A DNA stretch of 64,000 nucleotides. It comes from Polyodon spathula. Taxonomy: Eukaryota > Chordata > Actinopteri > Acipenseriformes > Polyodontidae. Every line of letters starts with the position of its first letter. Within the stretch, counting starts at the first letter, position 1. The stretch is taken from NCBI RefSeq assembly GCF_017654505.1, contig NC_054540.1, positions 42,842,054 through 42,906,053 of the forward strand, written 5' to 3'. Below the pieces are notes generated by a model. It was not told where the DNA came from. It saw only the letters and a list, made by a program, of their open reading frames with translations, and did not search any database. Made by a program: the position numbers and the translations under genes. This document shows positions 9,581 to 18,990 of this stretch, one piece after another.

Positions 9581-12433
9581 TTAGTAGCTTATTGATCCCA
9601 AAATCTCATCAAGCAGCTTCTTGAAGGATCCCAGGGTGTCAGCTTCAACAACATTACTGGGGAGTTGATTCCAGACCCTCACAATTCTCTGTGTAAAAAA
9701 GTGTCTCCTATTTTCTGTTCTGAATGCCCCTTTTTCTAAACTCCATTTGTGACCCCTGGTCCTTGTTTCTTTTTTCAGGCTGAAAAAGTCCCTTGGGTCG
9801 ACACTGTCAATACCTTTTAGAATTTTGAATGCTTGGATTAGGTCGCCACGTAGTCTTCTTTGTTCAAGACTGAACAGATTCAATTCTTTTAGCCTGTCTG
9901 CATATGACATGCCTTTTAAGCCCGGAATAATTCTGGTCGCTCTTCTTTGCACTCTTTCTAGAGCAGCAATATCTTTTTTATAGCGAGGTGACCAGAACTG
10001 CACACAATATTCAAGATGAGGTCTTACAAGTGCATTGTACAGTTTTAACATTACTTCCCTTGATTTAAATTCAACACTTTTCACAATGTATCCGAGCATC
10101 TTGTTAGCCTTTTTTATAGCTTCCCCACATTGCCTAGATGAAGACATTTCTGAGTCAACAAAAACTCCTAGGTCTTTTTCATAGATTCCTTCTCCAATTT
10201 CAATATCTCCCATATGATATTTATAATGTACATTTTTATTTCCTGCGTGCAGTACCTTACACTTTTCTCTATTAAATGTCATTTGCCATGTGTCTGCCCA
10301 GTTCTGAATCTTGTCTAGATCATTTTGAATGACCTTTGCTGCTGCAACAGTGTTTGCCACTCCTCCTACTTTTGTGTCGTCTGCAAATTTAACAAGTTTG
10401 CTTACTATACCAGAATCTAAATCATTAATGTAGATTAGGAATAGCAGAGGACCTAATACTGATCCCTGTGGTACACCGCTGGTTACCACACTCCATTCTG
10501 AGGTTTTTCCTCTAATCAGTACTTTCTGTTTTCTACATGTTAACCACTCCCTAATCCATGTACATGTGTTTCCTTGAATCCCAACTGCGTTCAGTTTGAG
10601 AATTAATCTTTTGTGCGGGACTTTGTCAAAAGCTTTCTGGAAATCTAAATAAACCATGTCATATGCTTTGCAATTATCCATTATCGATGTTGCATCCTCA
10701 AAAAAATCAAGCAAGTTAGTTAGGCACGATCTCCCTTTCCTAAAACCATGTTGACTGTCTCCCAGTACCCTGTTACCATATAGGTAATTTTCCATTTTGG
10801 ATCTTATTATAGTTTCCATAAGTTTGCATATAATAGAAGTCAGGCTTACTGGTCTGTAGTTACCTGGTTCAGTTTTGTTTCCCTTTTTGTGGATCGGTAT
10901 TACGTTTGCAATTTTCCAGTCTGTCGGTACCACCCCTGTGTCAAGAGACTGCTGCATGATCTTGGTTAGCGGTTTGTAAATTACTTCTTTCATTTCTTTG
11001 AGTACTACTGGGAGGATCTCATCCGGCCCAGGGGATTTGTTTATTTTAAGAGCTCCTAGTCCCTTTAACACTTCTGCCTCAGTTATGCTAAAGTTATTTA
11101 AAACTGGATAGGAACTGGATGACATGTGGGGCATGTTGTCAGTATCTTCCTTTGTAAAAACTTGTGAAAAGTAATCATTTAACATATTTGCTATTTTTTT
11201 TTCTTCCTCTACGATTTTGCCATTTGTATCTCTTAAACATTTAATCTCCTCTTTGAATGTTCTCTTGCTGTTGTAATATTGGAAAAACATTTTGGAATTG
11301 GTTTTAGCTCCCTTAGCAATGTTCATTTCTATTTCTCTCTTGGCCTTTCTAACTTCCTTTTTGACTTGCATTTGCAGTTCTGTGTACTCTTTCTGTGTAC
11401 TTTCTTTTTGGTCCTTTTTTAATGCTCTGTAAAGTGCCTTTTTTCGCTGAATATTTTTTTTAATTGATCTATTAAACCATTTTGGCAATTTAGTTTTACA
11501 TTTAGATTTGTCTACTTTAGGGATATAATTGTTTTGCGCCTCTAGTACTACATTTTTGAAGAACAACCATCCTTCTTCTGTGGGTGTTTTCTCTATTTTA
11601 CTCCAATCTACTTCTGTTAGTCTCTGTTTCATACCTTCATAGTTTGCTTTTCTAAAATTGTAAACCTTAGCTTTAGTCTTTACTTTTGAGGATTTAAAAA
11701 ACACTTCAAATGAGACCATGTTGTGGTCTGAGTTTGCCAGTGGTTCTCTGACCTCTGTTTTAGTTATTCTATCTTCGTTATTTGAAAAGACTAAATCAAG
11801 GCATGCCTCCCCTCTAGTGGGTGCCTTGACAAATTGTGTTAGGAAGCAGTCATTTGTCATTTCCACCATTTCTATTTCATCCTTCGCGCTACCCACCGGG
11901 TTTTCCCATTTTATTTGGGGGAAGTTGAAATCCCCCATTAGTATGGCTTCTCCTTTGCTACACACATTTCTAATGTCATTGTATAACAGATTATTGTGCT
12001 CACCGTCTGAATCTGGCGGTCTATAGCATGCTCCTATTATTATGCCTTTTGAATTTTTGTCTGTTATTCTGACCCATATTGATTCGGTTTTATTTTCTTT
12101 GTCCAGGTTTAACACCTGGGCTTCAAGACTGTTTCTTATGTATAGCGCTACCCCTCCTCCTCTTCTGTCCTGCCTGTCTTTCCTATACAGTGTATACCCA
12201 CAAATATTATATTCGTCCCCATCACTCTCAGATAACCAAGTTTCTGTAACACCTATCACATCATAGTTACCTGTTAGTGCAGTAGCTTCAAGTTCTAGAA
12301 TTTTGTTTCTGATACTTCTAGCATTTAGATAAATACATTTAATGGTTGTCTTACCTGAGTTGTTGTTCTTGTTTTGATGCGGTCTCCCTTCTGTTTTTTT
12401 GTTGATTTCTCCCCCCTTCCTTTCTAGTTTAAA
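9581..12433 (-). CDS. LINE ORF2: endonuclease and reverse transcriptase, expressed in the -1 frame of ORF1
   Basis: The protein nicks target DNA and copies LINE RNA onto it. The N-terminal AP-endonuclease-like domain (about residues 35-260 from the slip site) shows LNARS, TETWLSE, CYRPP, MGDFNF and SDHN motifs. A linker is followed by reverse transcriptase with SPGPDEI, NYRPVSL, HGFRKGRSC, LDFQKAFDKV, GVPQGSVLGP and the catalytic FADD, then a C-terminal region ending GSISY. The frame is open from the ORF1/ORF2 slip site at 12427-12433 to the stop at 9581-9583 (about 950 codons). The first in-frame AUG (MGDFNF) comes only after about 165 codons, beyond half the endonuclease motifs. The start is therefore set at the overlap, read as a fusion to ORF1 through a -1 frameshift. 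This assignment is inferred. Confidence 0.85.
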   Translation of the reverse strand, partial: FKLERKGGEINKKTEGRPHQNKNNNSGKTTIKCIYLNARSIRNKILELEATALTGNYDVIGVTETWLSESDGDEYNICGYTLYRKDRQDRRGGGVALYIRNSLEAQVLNLDKENKTESIWVRITDKNSKGIIIGACYRPPDSDGEHNNLLYNDIRNVCSKGEAILMGDFNFPQIKWENPVGSAKDEIEMVEMTNDCFLTQFVKAPTRGEACLDLVFSNNEDRITKTEVREPLANSDHNMVSFEVFFKSSKVKTKAKVYNFRKANYEGMKQRLTEVDWSKIEKTPTEEGWLFFKNVVLEAQNNYIPKVDKSKCKTKLPKWFNRSIKKNIQRKKALYRALKKDQKESTQKEYTELQMQVKKEVRKAKREIEMNIAKGAKTNSKMFFQYYNSKRTFKEEIKCLRDTNGKIVEEEKKIANMLNDYFSQVFTKEDTDNMPHMSSSSYPVLNNFSITEAEVLKGLGALKINKSPGPDEILPVVLKEMKEVIYKPLTKIMQQSLDTGVVPTDWKIANVIPIHKKGNKTEPGNYRPVSLTSIICKLMETIIRSKMENYLYGNRVLGDSQHGFRKGRSCLTNLLDFFEDATSIMDNCKAYDMVYLDFQKAFDKVPHKRLILKLNAVGIQGNTCTWIREWLTCRKQKVLIRGKTSEWSVVTSGVPQGSVLGPLLFLIYINDLDSGIVSKLVKFADDTKVGGVANTVAAAKVIQNDLDKIQNWADTWQMTFNREKCKVLHAGNKNVHYKYHMGDIEIGEGIYEKDLGVFVDSEMSSSRQCGEAIKKANKMLGYIVKSVEFKSREVMLKLYNALVRPHLEYCVQFWSPRYKKDIAALERVQRRATRIIPGLKGMSYADRLKELNLFSLEQRRLRGDLIQAFKILKGIDSVDPRDFFSLKKETRTRGHKWSLEKGAFRTENRRHFFTQRIVRVWNQLPSNVVEADTLGSFKKLLDEILGSISY

Positions 12434-13368
12434 TGCTTCCGAACCTGCTCGAGGATCTTTTCTCCAAGTAGACTAGTTCCCTTGTTATTTAAGTGCAGTC
12501 CATCCCGTCTATACAGATAGTCCTCGTTGTAGAAAGTGGTCCAATGATCAAGATAGGTGAAGCCTTCCCGTGTGCACCACGTCTTCAACCATTGGTTTTG
12601 ATTTATTATTTCCAGCTGTCCATATGGTCCTTTGCAAGGTGCGGGTAGTATACCAGAAAATACCACAGTTTTGGTTTTCTCTTTTAATTTCCTTCCTAGC
12701 TCTCTGAATTTGTTTTGCAGGGATTTTGGTCTGTCTCTTCCAATGTTGTTTGTACCGATGTGGACGACTACTACCGGGTCGTCTCCTGTTCGTTCTAGGA
12801 GCCTGTCCACGTTCTCAGTGATGTGCTTGACCGAGGCTCCCGGAAGGCAGCACACTGTTGTAGTAAGGGGGTCCAAACTGCGAACTGAACTTGCTGTGTT
12901 TCTCAATATGGAGTCCCCAACAATCATGACCTCCCTTCTTTTTGCTGTCTGGTCACCACTGTCAATGGGATCCTGGATGTTGTTCCTTTCATTCTCTTGT
13001 TGTTGGTTCTGCTCATCAAAATTCTGAAGTGACTCAAATCTGTTGGTTGTTTTGATTTCTGGTGGTGTTTGACGAAGTTTCTTTTTTTCCCTGCTTCTGC
13101 CTACCTGAACCCAGCTGTTCTGACCTTCTATCTCCCTGGTGGCTTTCAGTCTGTTAGGGGTGATGCAGACTTCCATGAATTGTGGGTGTGCCAGTTCCTC
13201 AAGATCCTGTTGCTGTCTCACTTCTTCCAGCTCCATTTCTAGCATACTTACTAGTTTATGCAAATCCTGGATCGCGCGGCACTTTACGCACACTTGGTTT
13301 AGCTCCGCTGGGTTTTCTCGGATTTCCCACATCAAGCAGGTGTCACAGATTACTGGCTTGAAGACCAT
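12424..13368 (-). CDS. LINE ORF1: zinc-ribbon plus SGNH/GDSL esterase-like protein
   Basis: 314 residues. Residues about 9-31 contain two CxxC pairs (CDTC and CVKC), likely a zinc ribbon. A helical stretch at about 33-60 is rich in Leu and Glu and may mediate self-association. The C-terminal half (about 145-314) is an SGNH-hydrolase-like domain with GDSILRN (candidate Ser), HIGTNNIG and DGLHLNNKG blocks, as known for ORF1 of CR1-type LINEs. ORF1 proteins of this group are thought to bind element RNA or assist ribonucleoprotein formation; the role of the esterase fold is unclear. The ATG at 13366-13368 is conserved in copies A and C. The frame is intact and ends in the slippery site leading into ORF2. 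Confidence 0.88.
   Translation of the reverse strand: MVFKPVICDTCLMWEIRENPAELNQVCVKCRAIQDLHKLVSMLEMELEEVRQQQDLEELAHPQFMEVCITPNRLKATREIEGQNSWVQVGRSREKKKLRQTPPEIKTTNRFESLQNFDEQNQQQENERNNIQDPIDSGDQTAKRREVMIVGDSILRNTASSVRSLDPLTTTVCCLPGASVKHITENVDRLLERTGDDPVVVVHIGTNNIGRDRPKSLQNKFRELGRKLKEKTKTVVFSGILPAPCKGPYGQLEIINQNQWLKTWCTREGFTYLDHWTTFYNEDYLYRRDGLHLNNKGTSLLGEKILEQVRKHLN
12427..12433 (-). promoter_or_regulatory. Putative programmed -1 frameshift site T TTA AAC before ORF1 stop (copy B)
   Basis: In the ORF1 frame the last codons read TTA AAC TAG preceded by T, giving the heptamer U UUA AAC, a strong -1 slippery sequence known from coronaviruses. A one-base backward slip passes the stop and continues as CTA GAA AGG into ORF2. 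The purine-rich run GGAAGGGGGGAGAAA follows a few bases downstream. I see no obvious strong hairpin, so the stimulator, if any, is unknown. Confidence 0.7.
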
Positions 13369-13540
13369 GTTGAGGTTTTTTTTTTTTGAAGTTTAGTTTC
13401 TTCTGCAGCCGTCAACCTGCTTTCAAACTGCTTCGAAACTGCTCTGTACTTTTCCACGCTGTACTTCTCCCACTCGCTGTCGCTTCCACTCGCTGTCGCT
13501 GGGAAGACTTTTCCTCTCTCTTGCTCTCATCCTTCTCTCA
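13369..13540 (-). promoter_or_regulatory. LINE 5' leader with one partial monomer (copy B)
   Basis: Upstream of ORF1 there is an A-run (about 13 bases on the RNA strand) and then a GC-richer block with repeated CACTCGCTGTCGCT motifs, read on the plus strand. This matches the monomer tandemly repeated in copy C (31631-32229). LINE 5' leaders usually hold the internal promoter. No core promoter element was identified by eye. Confidence 0.55.
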
Positions 13541-13550
13541 GTGACGTCCA

Positions 13551-13568
13551 TAATCCTGTTTAACACCA
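13551..13568 (-). promoter_or_regulatory. Putative primer-binding site of Gmr1-like element 1
   Basis: Two bases inside the LTR terminus at 13571 the minus strand reads TGGTGTTAAACAGGATTA and then the gag ATG (13549-13551). TGG followed by a tRNA-complementary stretch is the expected form. The first nine bases TGGTGTTAA are shared with element 2. Confidence 0.5.
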
Positions 13569-13570
13569 TA

Positions 13571-13914
13571 TGTGGAAAAGTGGCTTGCAGTGAGCAGATG
13601 AAGTTGTAGTTGTAGTTGGTGCAGTGCTCAGGAATAACACATACAAGACAATGCAAGTTCAATAAAACAGCTAAGTTATTTGGCTGGGTTGCGTGTCAAC
13701 AGCACTTAAATCATAAGCATGGGGTCTACATAGCCATGTGTATTGCTCCATGCAAAACAAGGGTTTCAGTCACAAAATAATAGGACACTATAACAGCACT
13801 AAACACAGACACAATCACTTCTCCAGACAGTGAGTGATCAAGTGCAGGTGGGGTGAAAAACATCATATCCTAATAAAGCCTCAATGCTGAGGATCTATTT
13901 AGAACCCTATATAT
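13571..13914 (-). repeat. 5' LTR (family Y) of Gmr1-like element 1, truncated
   Basis: Starts TGTGGAAAAGTGG on the plus strand, matching the termini at 24802 and, inverted, at 59691. The right part is cut short where a TA-rich tract and a Tc1-derived element begin. About half of the roughly 680-bp LTR remains. Confidence 0.65.
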
Positions 13915-13918
13915 ATAT

Positions 13919-14217
13919 ATAGTGCCTTGCAAAGGTATTCAGACCCTCTCACAGTTTTCACATTTTGTTACTTTAAGCTTGCAGTCATGACACTTACAAC
14001 TCACAACAAGTAATGCATGTGTTATATACACAACCTACTCCACACATTCAAAGCAAAAACAAAAAGAAAAAAAGTAGATTTAATTTTTCACTTTGACATT
14101 ATGGACTTTTTTTGTGTTGATCAGTGGCAAAAGCTCCTAATTAAATCCATTTTGATTCCATGTTGTAACACAGTAAAATGTGGAAAAGTCCAAAGGGGTG
14201 AACTTTTGAGAGCCTGT
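13919..14217. mobile_element. Tc1/mariner-derived non-autonomous element
   Basis: A TA microsatellite leads into AGTGCCTTGCAAAGGTATTC, a typical Tc1 terminal motif. The right end, inverted, reads GGCTCTCAAAAGTTCACCCC and shares the CACATTTT.CTGTGTTACAA block with the left end. Only about 300 bp with no transposase remain, so this is an internally deleted or MITE-like copy. Confidence 0.6.
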
Positions 14218-14820
14218 AAACAGCCCAAACAAATAATCTTATCCCCTAACTGCATTGCGAACGTGTCTCTTGTAGATACAGAGTTGTTAAATCATATCTG
14301 CATGTTCAATTGAACTCTTGGTGTTTATGCTTCCTGTACACCAGCTGTACAGGAAAATAAACAAATCATCCTGAACAGGTATCTTTTAGGATTAGGGTAA
14401 CACATTACCAACATGGAGGTCAAACTGGTGTGCTTTGATTTATATGAGATTTAGGGTCTTTGAGATGCCTTTAGCTTGAGAAAATGCTTTATACAGAACA
14501 GTGAAGTTGTATACAGTGAGCCCAATTAACAATGCTGAATTCCCTATGCATCTGTTAAAAAAGAAACAGCACTTCCATTAAAGTAACCAAACCAGAAATA
14601 AATAATTCCATGAGAATAATTCTTTCAGAGAAGAATGTGTTTCTAACAGTTTGGAGAAAATAACTTTGAGAATCTAGCCCTAAGTTATTTAAAGAATATT
14701 TGTTTCAATAGAGTCACCGCAGCACTCACTGCCAAGTCCCCTCCACTGCAATTCACCTCTTTTACTGAAAGTCACCTCTTTAACCCAATGAAGGCACTAC
14801 TACTTCATTACTAGCAGTGT
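14218..14820. other. No recognised feature
   Basis: AT-rich sequence without convincing coding potential, terminal repeats or similarity to other parts of the window. Confidence 0.5.
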
Positions 14821-15070
14821 CCTTCCTCACTGCAGTGCCTTCTCATTCATCGACTGCAGTCAAGGTCATCACTACAGTCAACTCATCACAGCAAAGCAAG
14901 TCATCTCATCACTGCAACAATTCACCTCATCAGTGCAAAGTCACCATCATCCCTTCAAGTCACCTCTTTACTGCCAATCACCCCTCATCACTGCAAGTTA
15001 CCACCCCTTTACTGCAAGTCCACCACAAATCACTCACTGCAAGTCATTTGCACTCCACTGGCAATCATCT
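14821..15070 (+). repeat. Degenerate minisatellite, TCACTGCAAGTCACCTCA family
   Basis: Loosely repeated 17-22-bp words such as CATCACTGCAA and AGTCACCTC. They are the reverse complement of the unit in the array at 17850-18990. Units are strongly diverged, suggesting an older outpost of the same satellite. The short open frames here (for example 14817-15128) are by-products of the repeat. Confidence 0.65.
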
Positions 15071-15285
15071 CATCATACAAGCCGAGCAAAGCCTAATAGT
15101 AGCAAAACTGATCTTACCAACAGTATAGAGCATGCTTGTGAATACTCAATTTAATTTATTCATAAAGTACATTTTAAATAGCCTTTGAATAAAATAAATG
15201 TGTTCTTTCTGACTACTGAATAACATATAGGTTTGGTACAGAATATATGAACAAGTATGATGAAAAATAAACCCTTCTGCAGTAT
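15071..15285. other. No recognised feature
   Basis: Short AT-rich spacer between the degenerate minisatellite and the solo LTR. Confidence 0.4.
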
Positions 15286-15939
15286 TGTGACAAAGTGCCC
15301 ACCCCTGTGTATATTATCAGTTATATGTTGCATGTGGTGTGTTAAATGTTGGTGTATAGTCATTGGTACATGGGATATAAATGGGTCTGTGTAACACAAG
15401 TGTTTAAAATGTATATTTGTATTTAGGCATGAGGATTGCACAGCACCTCACGTGCAAGTAAAAAGTAATAATATGTGAGCACGGGGAATGGCACTTTATT
15501 AATTCACATGCAGCTGTACCGAGACTCCCATTGAATGATTGATTAGCAATTGAGTCTTGGTACAGCTGCATAAAAGCAGCATGTTTTCACCCATTTGGGG
15601 TTGGGTGTTCGGTGAGTGGAGAACGGGAGAGAGAGGAGGAGAATTAGAAGTAAATATCAATTGCTATTGCGTGCTGGTGGGACCAGCATGATACTTGTTT
15701 ATTTATCTGCTCACCGTGTTTGTTAGTGTGTCTGTCCGTGCACCGTGTTTGTCTGTATAGTCCGTTTTGTGTATATATTTATCTTGGCGTAGAGTGTCCT
15801 GTTTCTGTTTGTTTAGCCTGTTTTATTTTTCAATAAACTAGCACCAGCAGGCGTCATCATCAATTCACCTCATCTGTCCTGTCTGTGTATTTCATTCCTT
15901 TCTGGTTCTGATGTCACCCACTCGGCTGTCTTTGTGACA
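15286..15939 (+). mobile_element. Solo LTR with perfect AGTAT duplication
   Basis: 654 bp starting TGTGACAAAGTGCCC and ending TCTTTGTGACA, with short inverted termini TGTGACAAAG/CTTTGTGACA. AGTAT occurs on both sides (15281-15285 and 15940-15944). A CAATAAAC polyadenylation signal near 15831 and an upstream TATAAA-like site place it in plus orientation. The LTR fragment at 2323-2906 belongs to the same family. No internal region remains. Confidence 0.88.
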
Positions 15940-15944
15940 AGTAT

Positions 15945-17849
15945 GTTGTATAGCCAATAAACACCGGAAAACTCCAGAAAAACAGTGGAAATAGTTACTC
16001 AATTCACGTTGACCACAGCTTTCTATTGGAGACTCCGCTTGTGAGACTATAAATAGAATATAACTTCCTGTTTTAGAGTGTGTACGAAATGTATTATGTT
16101 TGTTTGAAATGTGCAACTCAAAAGGAGTTGCCTTGTAAATGCAGAGAATTTCATCATTGCCCCATTTGAGTTAATTTTTAATATATAATCAACTGAGGTT
16201 GATGACATATTATTAGTTTGGTACATCACGTCTAAACTAAGTTAACACAGTAAAACTAATTTGCTAAATTAAGTACTGGAATGTTGGATTCCGTTTTGAA
16301 TGGGAAGTTATTTCTTTTAATTAATTCTCTTGCATATTTACATGATCGGTTACAACGAGAAACAGGTATTGAAAATATTAATGCAAAGTAGATACTTTGT
16401 GTGATAAGACATATTCAGTATTACCATATTAACCATGTATGCTAATGATTTTATGGTCGTTGTAATCGTTTGACTATAGAATCAATGAACTGCATATTAT
16501 TATTCACGCATATCTCTAGCCAGTAGAATATTAGGTGACTTACAGTGATATTAGATTAGTTGTGCACCCATTTTTCCCTTAAATAAATTATTGTTTTGTA
16601 TTTCTGACACATTGTGTGGATGTCATTTGTAGTCAAGGGAATCCGAGTTCTACATTATATCACAGGACTATTATGGTATGTCTCAATTACTAACATTTGG
16701 CCGTTTTTAAACAGTGCACCTAGAGACTAATTTATATATAAATAGATTGTATACCAAAGTCACTACATACTATGCATATATTGCCAGAAAAAAATGCCCA
16801 TGCATTTTTGGAAAGTAACCGAAAACAATAATTTCATACAGTATATAAAAAGCAAAAGCACCAAAAAAAAAAAAAAAAGATTTACATAAAAGTCGAAAAT
16901 AGCTACAAATAAGCATCAAAAAATGAAATTAATAAAAACAGAAAAACTGAAGCCTTAGCTATAATAAAATATATATTTTTATTGAATCAGTTTTTTAGCT
17001 GGTAGTCGTGCATCTCAGCATTGTTCTTCTAAGTCGATGGACATGTTTTCAATGGTCATTGCACTTCTTGTGGTTTTTGGACTGCATTGTTCACTGATAA
17101 GGCGCCATGCATCTTTTATCCACCCCTGTAGAAGTTTGCCTGTTCACTCACTGTTTACTTCAAAATTAGCTGTATGATTACAAGTCTTTCACTCCCAATA
17201 TGTTTGGGACTAAACTGTTTGAATACACTTTGGGAGTTGAGAAAAAAAATGTTCAAGTTGAAAAAAGAAAAAACATATAATTATATGATTGTGCATGCTT
17301 GTGAGTCAAGAGGAAGTGGTAGCTGTTACATATAATGCTATGTATTATCCTTGTGGATGTCTCACTCCTGGAAGTAGATGGTCTAAAATTGTTGGTTATA
17401 AAACAATGGGAGTATGTATTTGATAGATTTCCCAGCAGTGTTTAGAACTCCCTTCCAATTGTTGTCTCCTATGGTTATGTGCCCCAGGAAACAATGGAAT
17501 TTGTGTAAGCTGACACTTCATCTTAAGTGTTCAAAGGCAGCTGAGGACATAAATGATGGTTATTTTGTAGCATTTCAGACACACTTAGTGAGAAGCATTA
17601 AATTCAAGATGGGATTTACTAAATTTATTTTAATGCCTTGCAACTGTGCATAATTATGTTGAACTTTTTTAGCCCAGTCAATTATTTTAGCCCAGTTGTC
17701 TCCCCGATTTAGAATATCTAGTGTTGTCTTGTCGCATCTACACACAGCTCTGAAGATTAGTGTCGTGCTCCAGGTTGCGGAGATGCTGACCTCTGGAAGT
17801 CAAGGGTCACCCTTGCAGGTGCCAGTAGGTGGTGCTGTAGTGTGATTCG
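15945..17849. other. No recognised feature (AT-rich)
   Basis: About 1.9 kb of AT-rich DNA with an A-run near 16861-16879. No open frame with recognisable content and no repeat ends were found. It may be old unique intergenic sequence or very decayed elements. Confidence 0.5.
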
Positions 17850-18990
17850 AGGATTTGCAATGAGATGACTTGCAGTGATGAGGTGACTTGCTTGCTGTGA
17901 TGAGAGGACTTGCAGTGATGTGGTGACTTGCTTGCAGTGAGAGATGACTTGCAGTGATGAGGTGACATGCAGTGATGAAGTGACTTGCAGTGATAAGGTG
18001 ACTTGCTTGCACTGATGAGATGACTTGCAGTGATGAGATTACTTGCTTGCTTTAATGAGATGACTTTCAGTGATGAGGTGGCTTGCTTCCAGTGATGAGG
18101 TGACTTGCTTGCAGTGATGAGATGACTTGGAGTGATATGGCGACTTGCAGTAAAGAGGTGACTTGCAGTGATGAGGTGACTTGCAGTAAAGATTTGACTT
18201 GTCGTAAAGAGATGACTTACAGTGATGAGGTGACTTGGAGTGATGTGGCGACTTGCAGTAAAGAGGTGACTTGCAATAAAGAGGTAACTTGCAGTGAAGA
18301 GGTGACTTGCAGTAAAGAATTGACTTTCCGTAAAGAGATGACTTGCAGTGATAAGGTGACTTGCTTGCTGTGATGAGATGACTTGCTTGCTGTGATGAGA
18401 TGACTTGCAGTGATGAGGTGGCTTGCTTGCTATGATGAGATGACTTGCAGTGACGAAATGACTTGCTGTGATGTGCTGACTTGCATTATAGAGGTGACTT
18501 GCAGTAAAGAGGTGACTTGAAGTGATGAGGTGACTTGCACTGATGAGGTGACTTGCTGTGATGAGATGACTTGCAGTGATAAGGTGACTTGCTTGCTGTG
18601 ATGAGATGACTTGCTTGCTGTGATGAGGTGGCTTGCTTGCTATGATGAGATGACTTGCAGTGACGAAATGACTTGCAGTGATGTGGTGACTTGCAGTAAA
18701 GGGGTAACTTGCAGTGATGAGGTGATTTGCAGTAAAGAGGTGACTTGAAGTGATGAGGTGACTTGCACTGATGAGGTGACTTGCTTGCAGTGATGAGATG
18801 ACTTGCTTGCTGTGATGAGTTGACTTGTAGTGATGACTTGACTGCAGTGATGAAGTGACTTGCAGTGATGAAGTGACCTGCAGTAAAGAAGTGACTTTCA
18901 GTAAAGAGGTGACTTGCAGTGATGAGGTGACTTGCAGTGATGAGGTGACTCCCTGCAATGAGGTGACTTGCAGTGATGTGGTGACTTGTT
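17850..18990 (-). repeat. 18-bp minisatellite array (TGACTTGCAGTGATGAGG)
   Basis: About 1.1 kb of roughly sixty head-to-tail units. The basic unit is 18 bp. Variants include TGACTTGCAGTAAAGAGG and 22-bp forms with an added TTGC. The variants recur as blocks: 18121-18360 and 18480-18770 contain similar runs, pointing to higher-order duplications. Because 18 is divisible by three and the unit has no stop, long frames are open on both strands, including one of 410 codons on the minus strand (17807-19039). I regard these as repeat artefacts. Confidence 0.92.

Larger units (their letters stand above)
9508..13540 (-). mobile_element. CR1-like LINE copy B, apparently full length with intact ORF1 and ORF2
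   Basis: Non-LTR retrotransposon on the minus strand. The 3' end (9508-9533) is the tandem octamer CATAAGAA as read on the plus strand, i.e. (TTCTTATG)n at the RNA 3' end, with no poly(A), as in the CR1 group. ORF2 ends at 9581, ORF1 runs 13368-12424, and about 170 bp of 5' leader follow. It lies at the very start of gag of Gmr1-like element 1, between 9507 and about 13541. Almost identical to copy C, so insertion was recent. No clear target duplication was identified. The exact 5' boundary is uncertain by about 15 bp. Confidence 0.9.
3433..13914 (-). mobile_element. Gmr1-like Ty3/Gypsy LTR retrotransposon 1, decayed and multiply interrupted
   Basis: Read on the minus strand the order is 5' LTR (13571-13914, truncated), primer site and gag start (about 13549-13568), gag, integrase (about 8188-8756), integrase C-terminal region (about 7960-8170), reverse transcriptase (7220-7690), RNase H (6670-7080 plus 5021-5221), and 3' LTR (3433-5020). 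Integrase upstream of RT is the diagnostic order of the Gmr1 group. The protease segment is almost entirely missing: only about 130 bp separate integrase from gag. Later insertions are LINE copy B (9508-13540), a solo-LTR-like element (5222-6669) and a CACTA derivative (3670-4706). Confidence 0.8.

Noticed and set aside
11718..12266. Plus-strand frames of 74-102 codons, repeated at 29925-30474
   Set aside because: Antisense shadows of LINE ORF2. They recur only because the LINE copies are nearly identical.
12632..13396. Plus-strand frames of 85 and 131 codons, repeated at 30840-31607
   Set aside because: Antisense shadows of LINE ORF1.
17850..18990. CRISPR array
   Set aside because: Units are contiguous with no unique spacers and vary in length. 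The setting is a eukaryotic transposon-rich genome with no cas genes.
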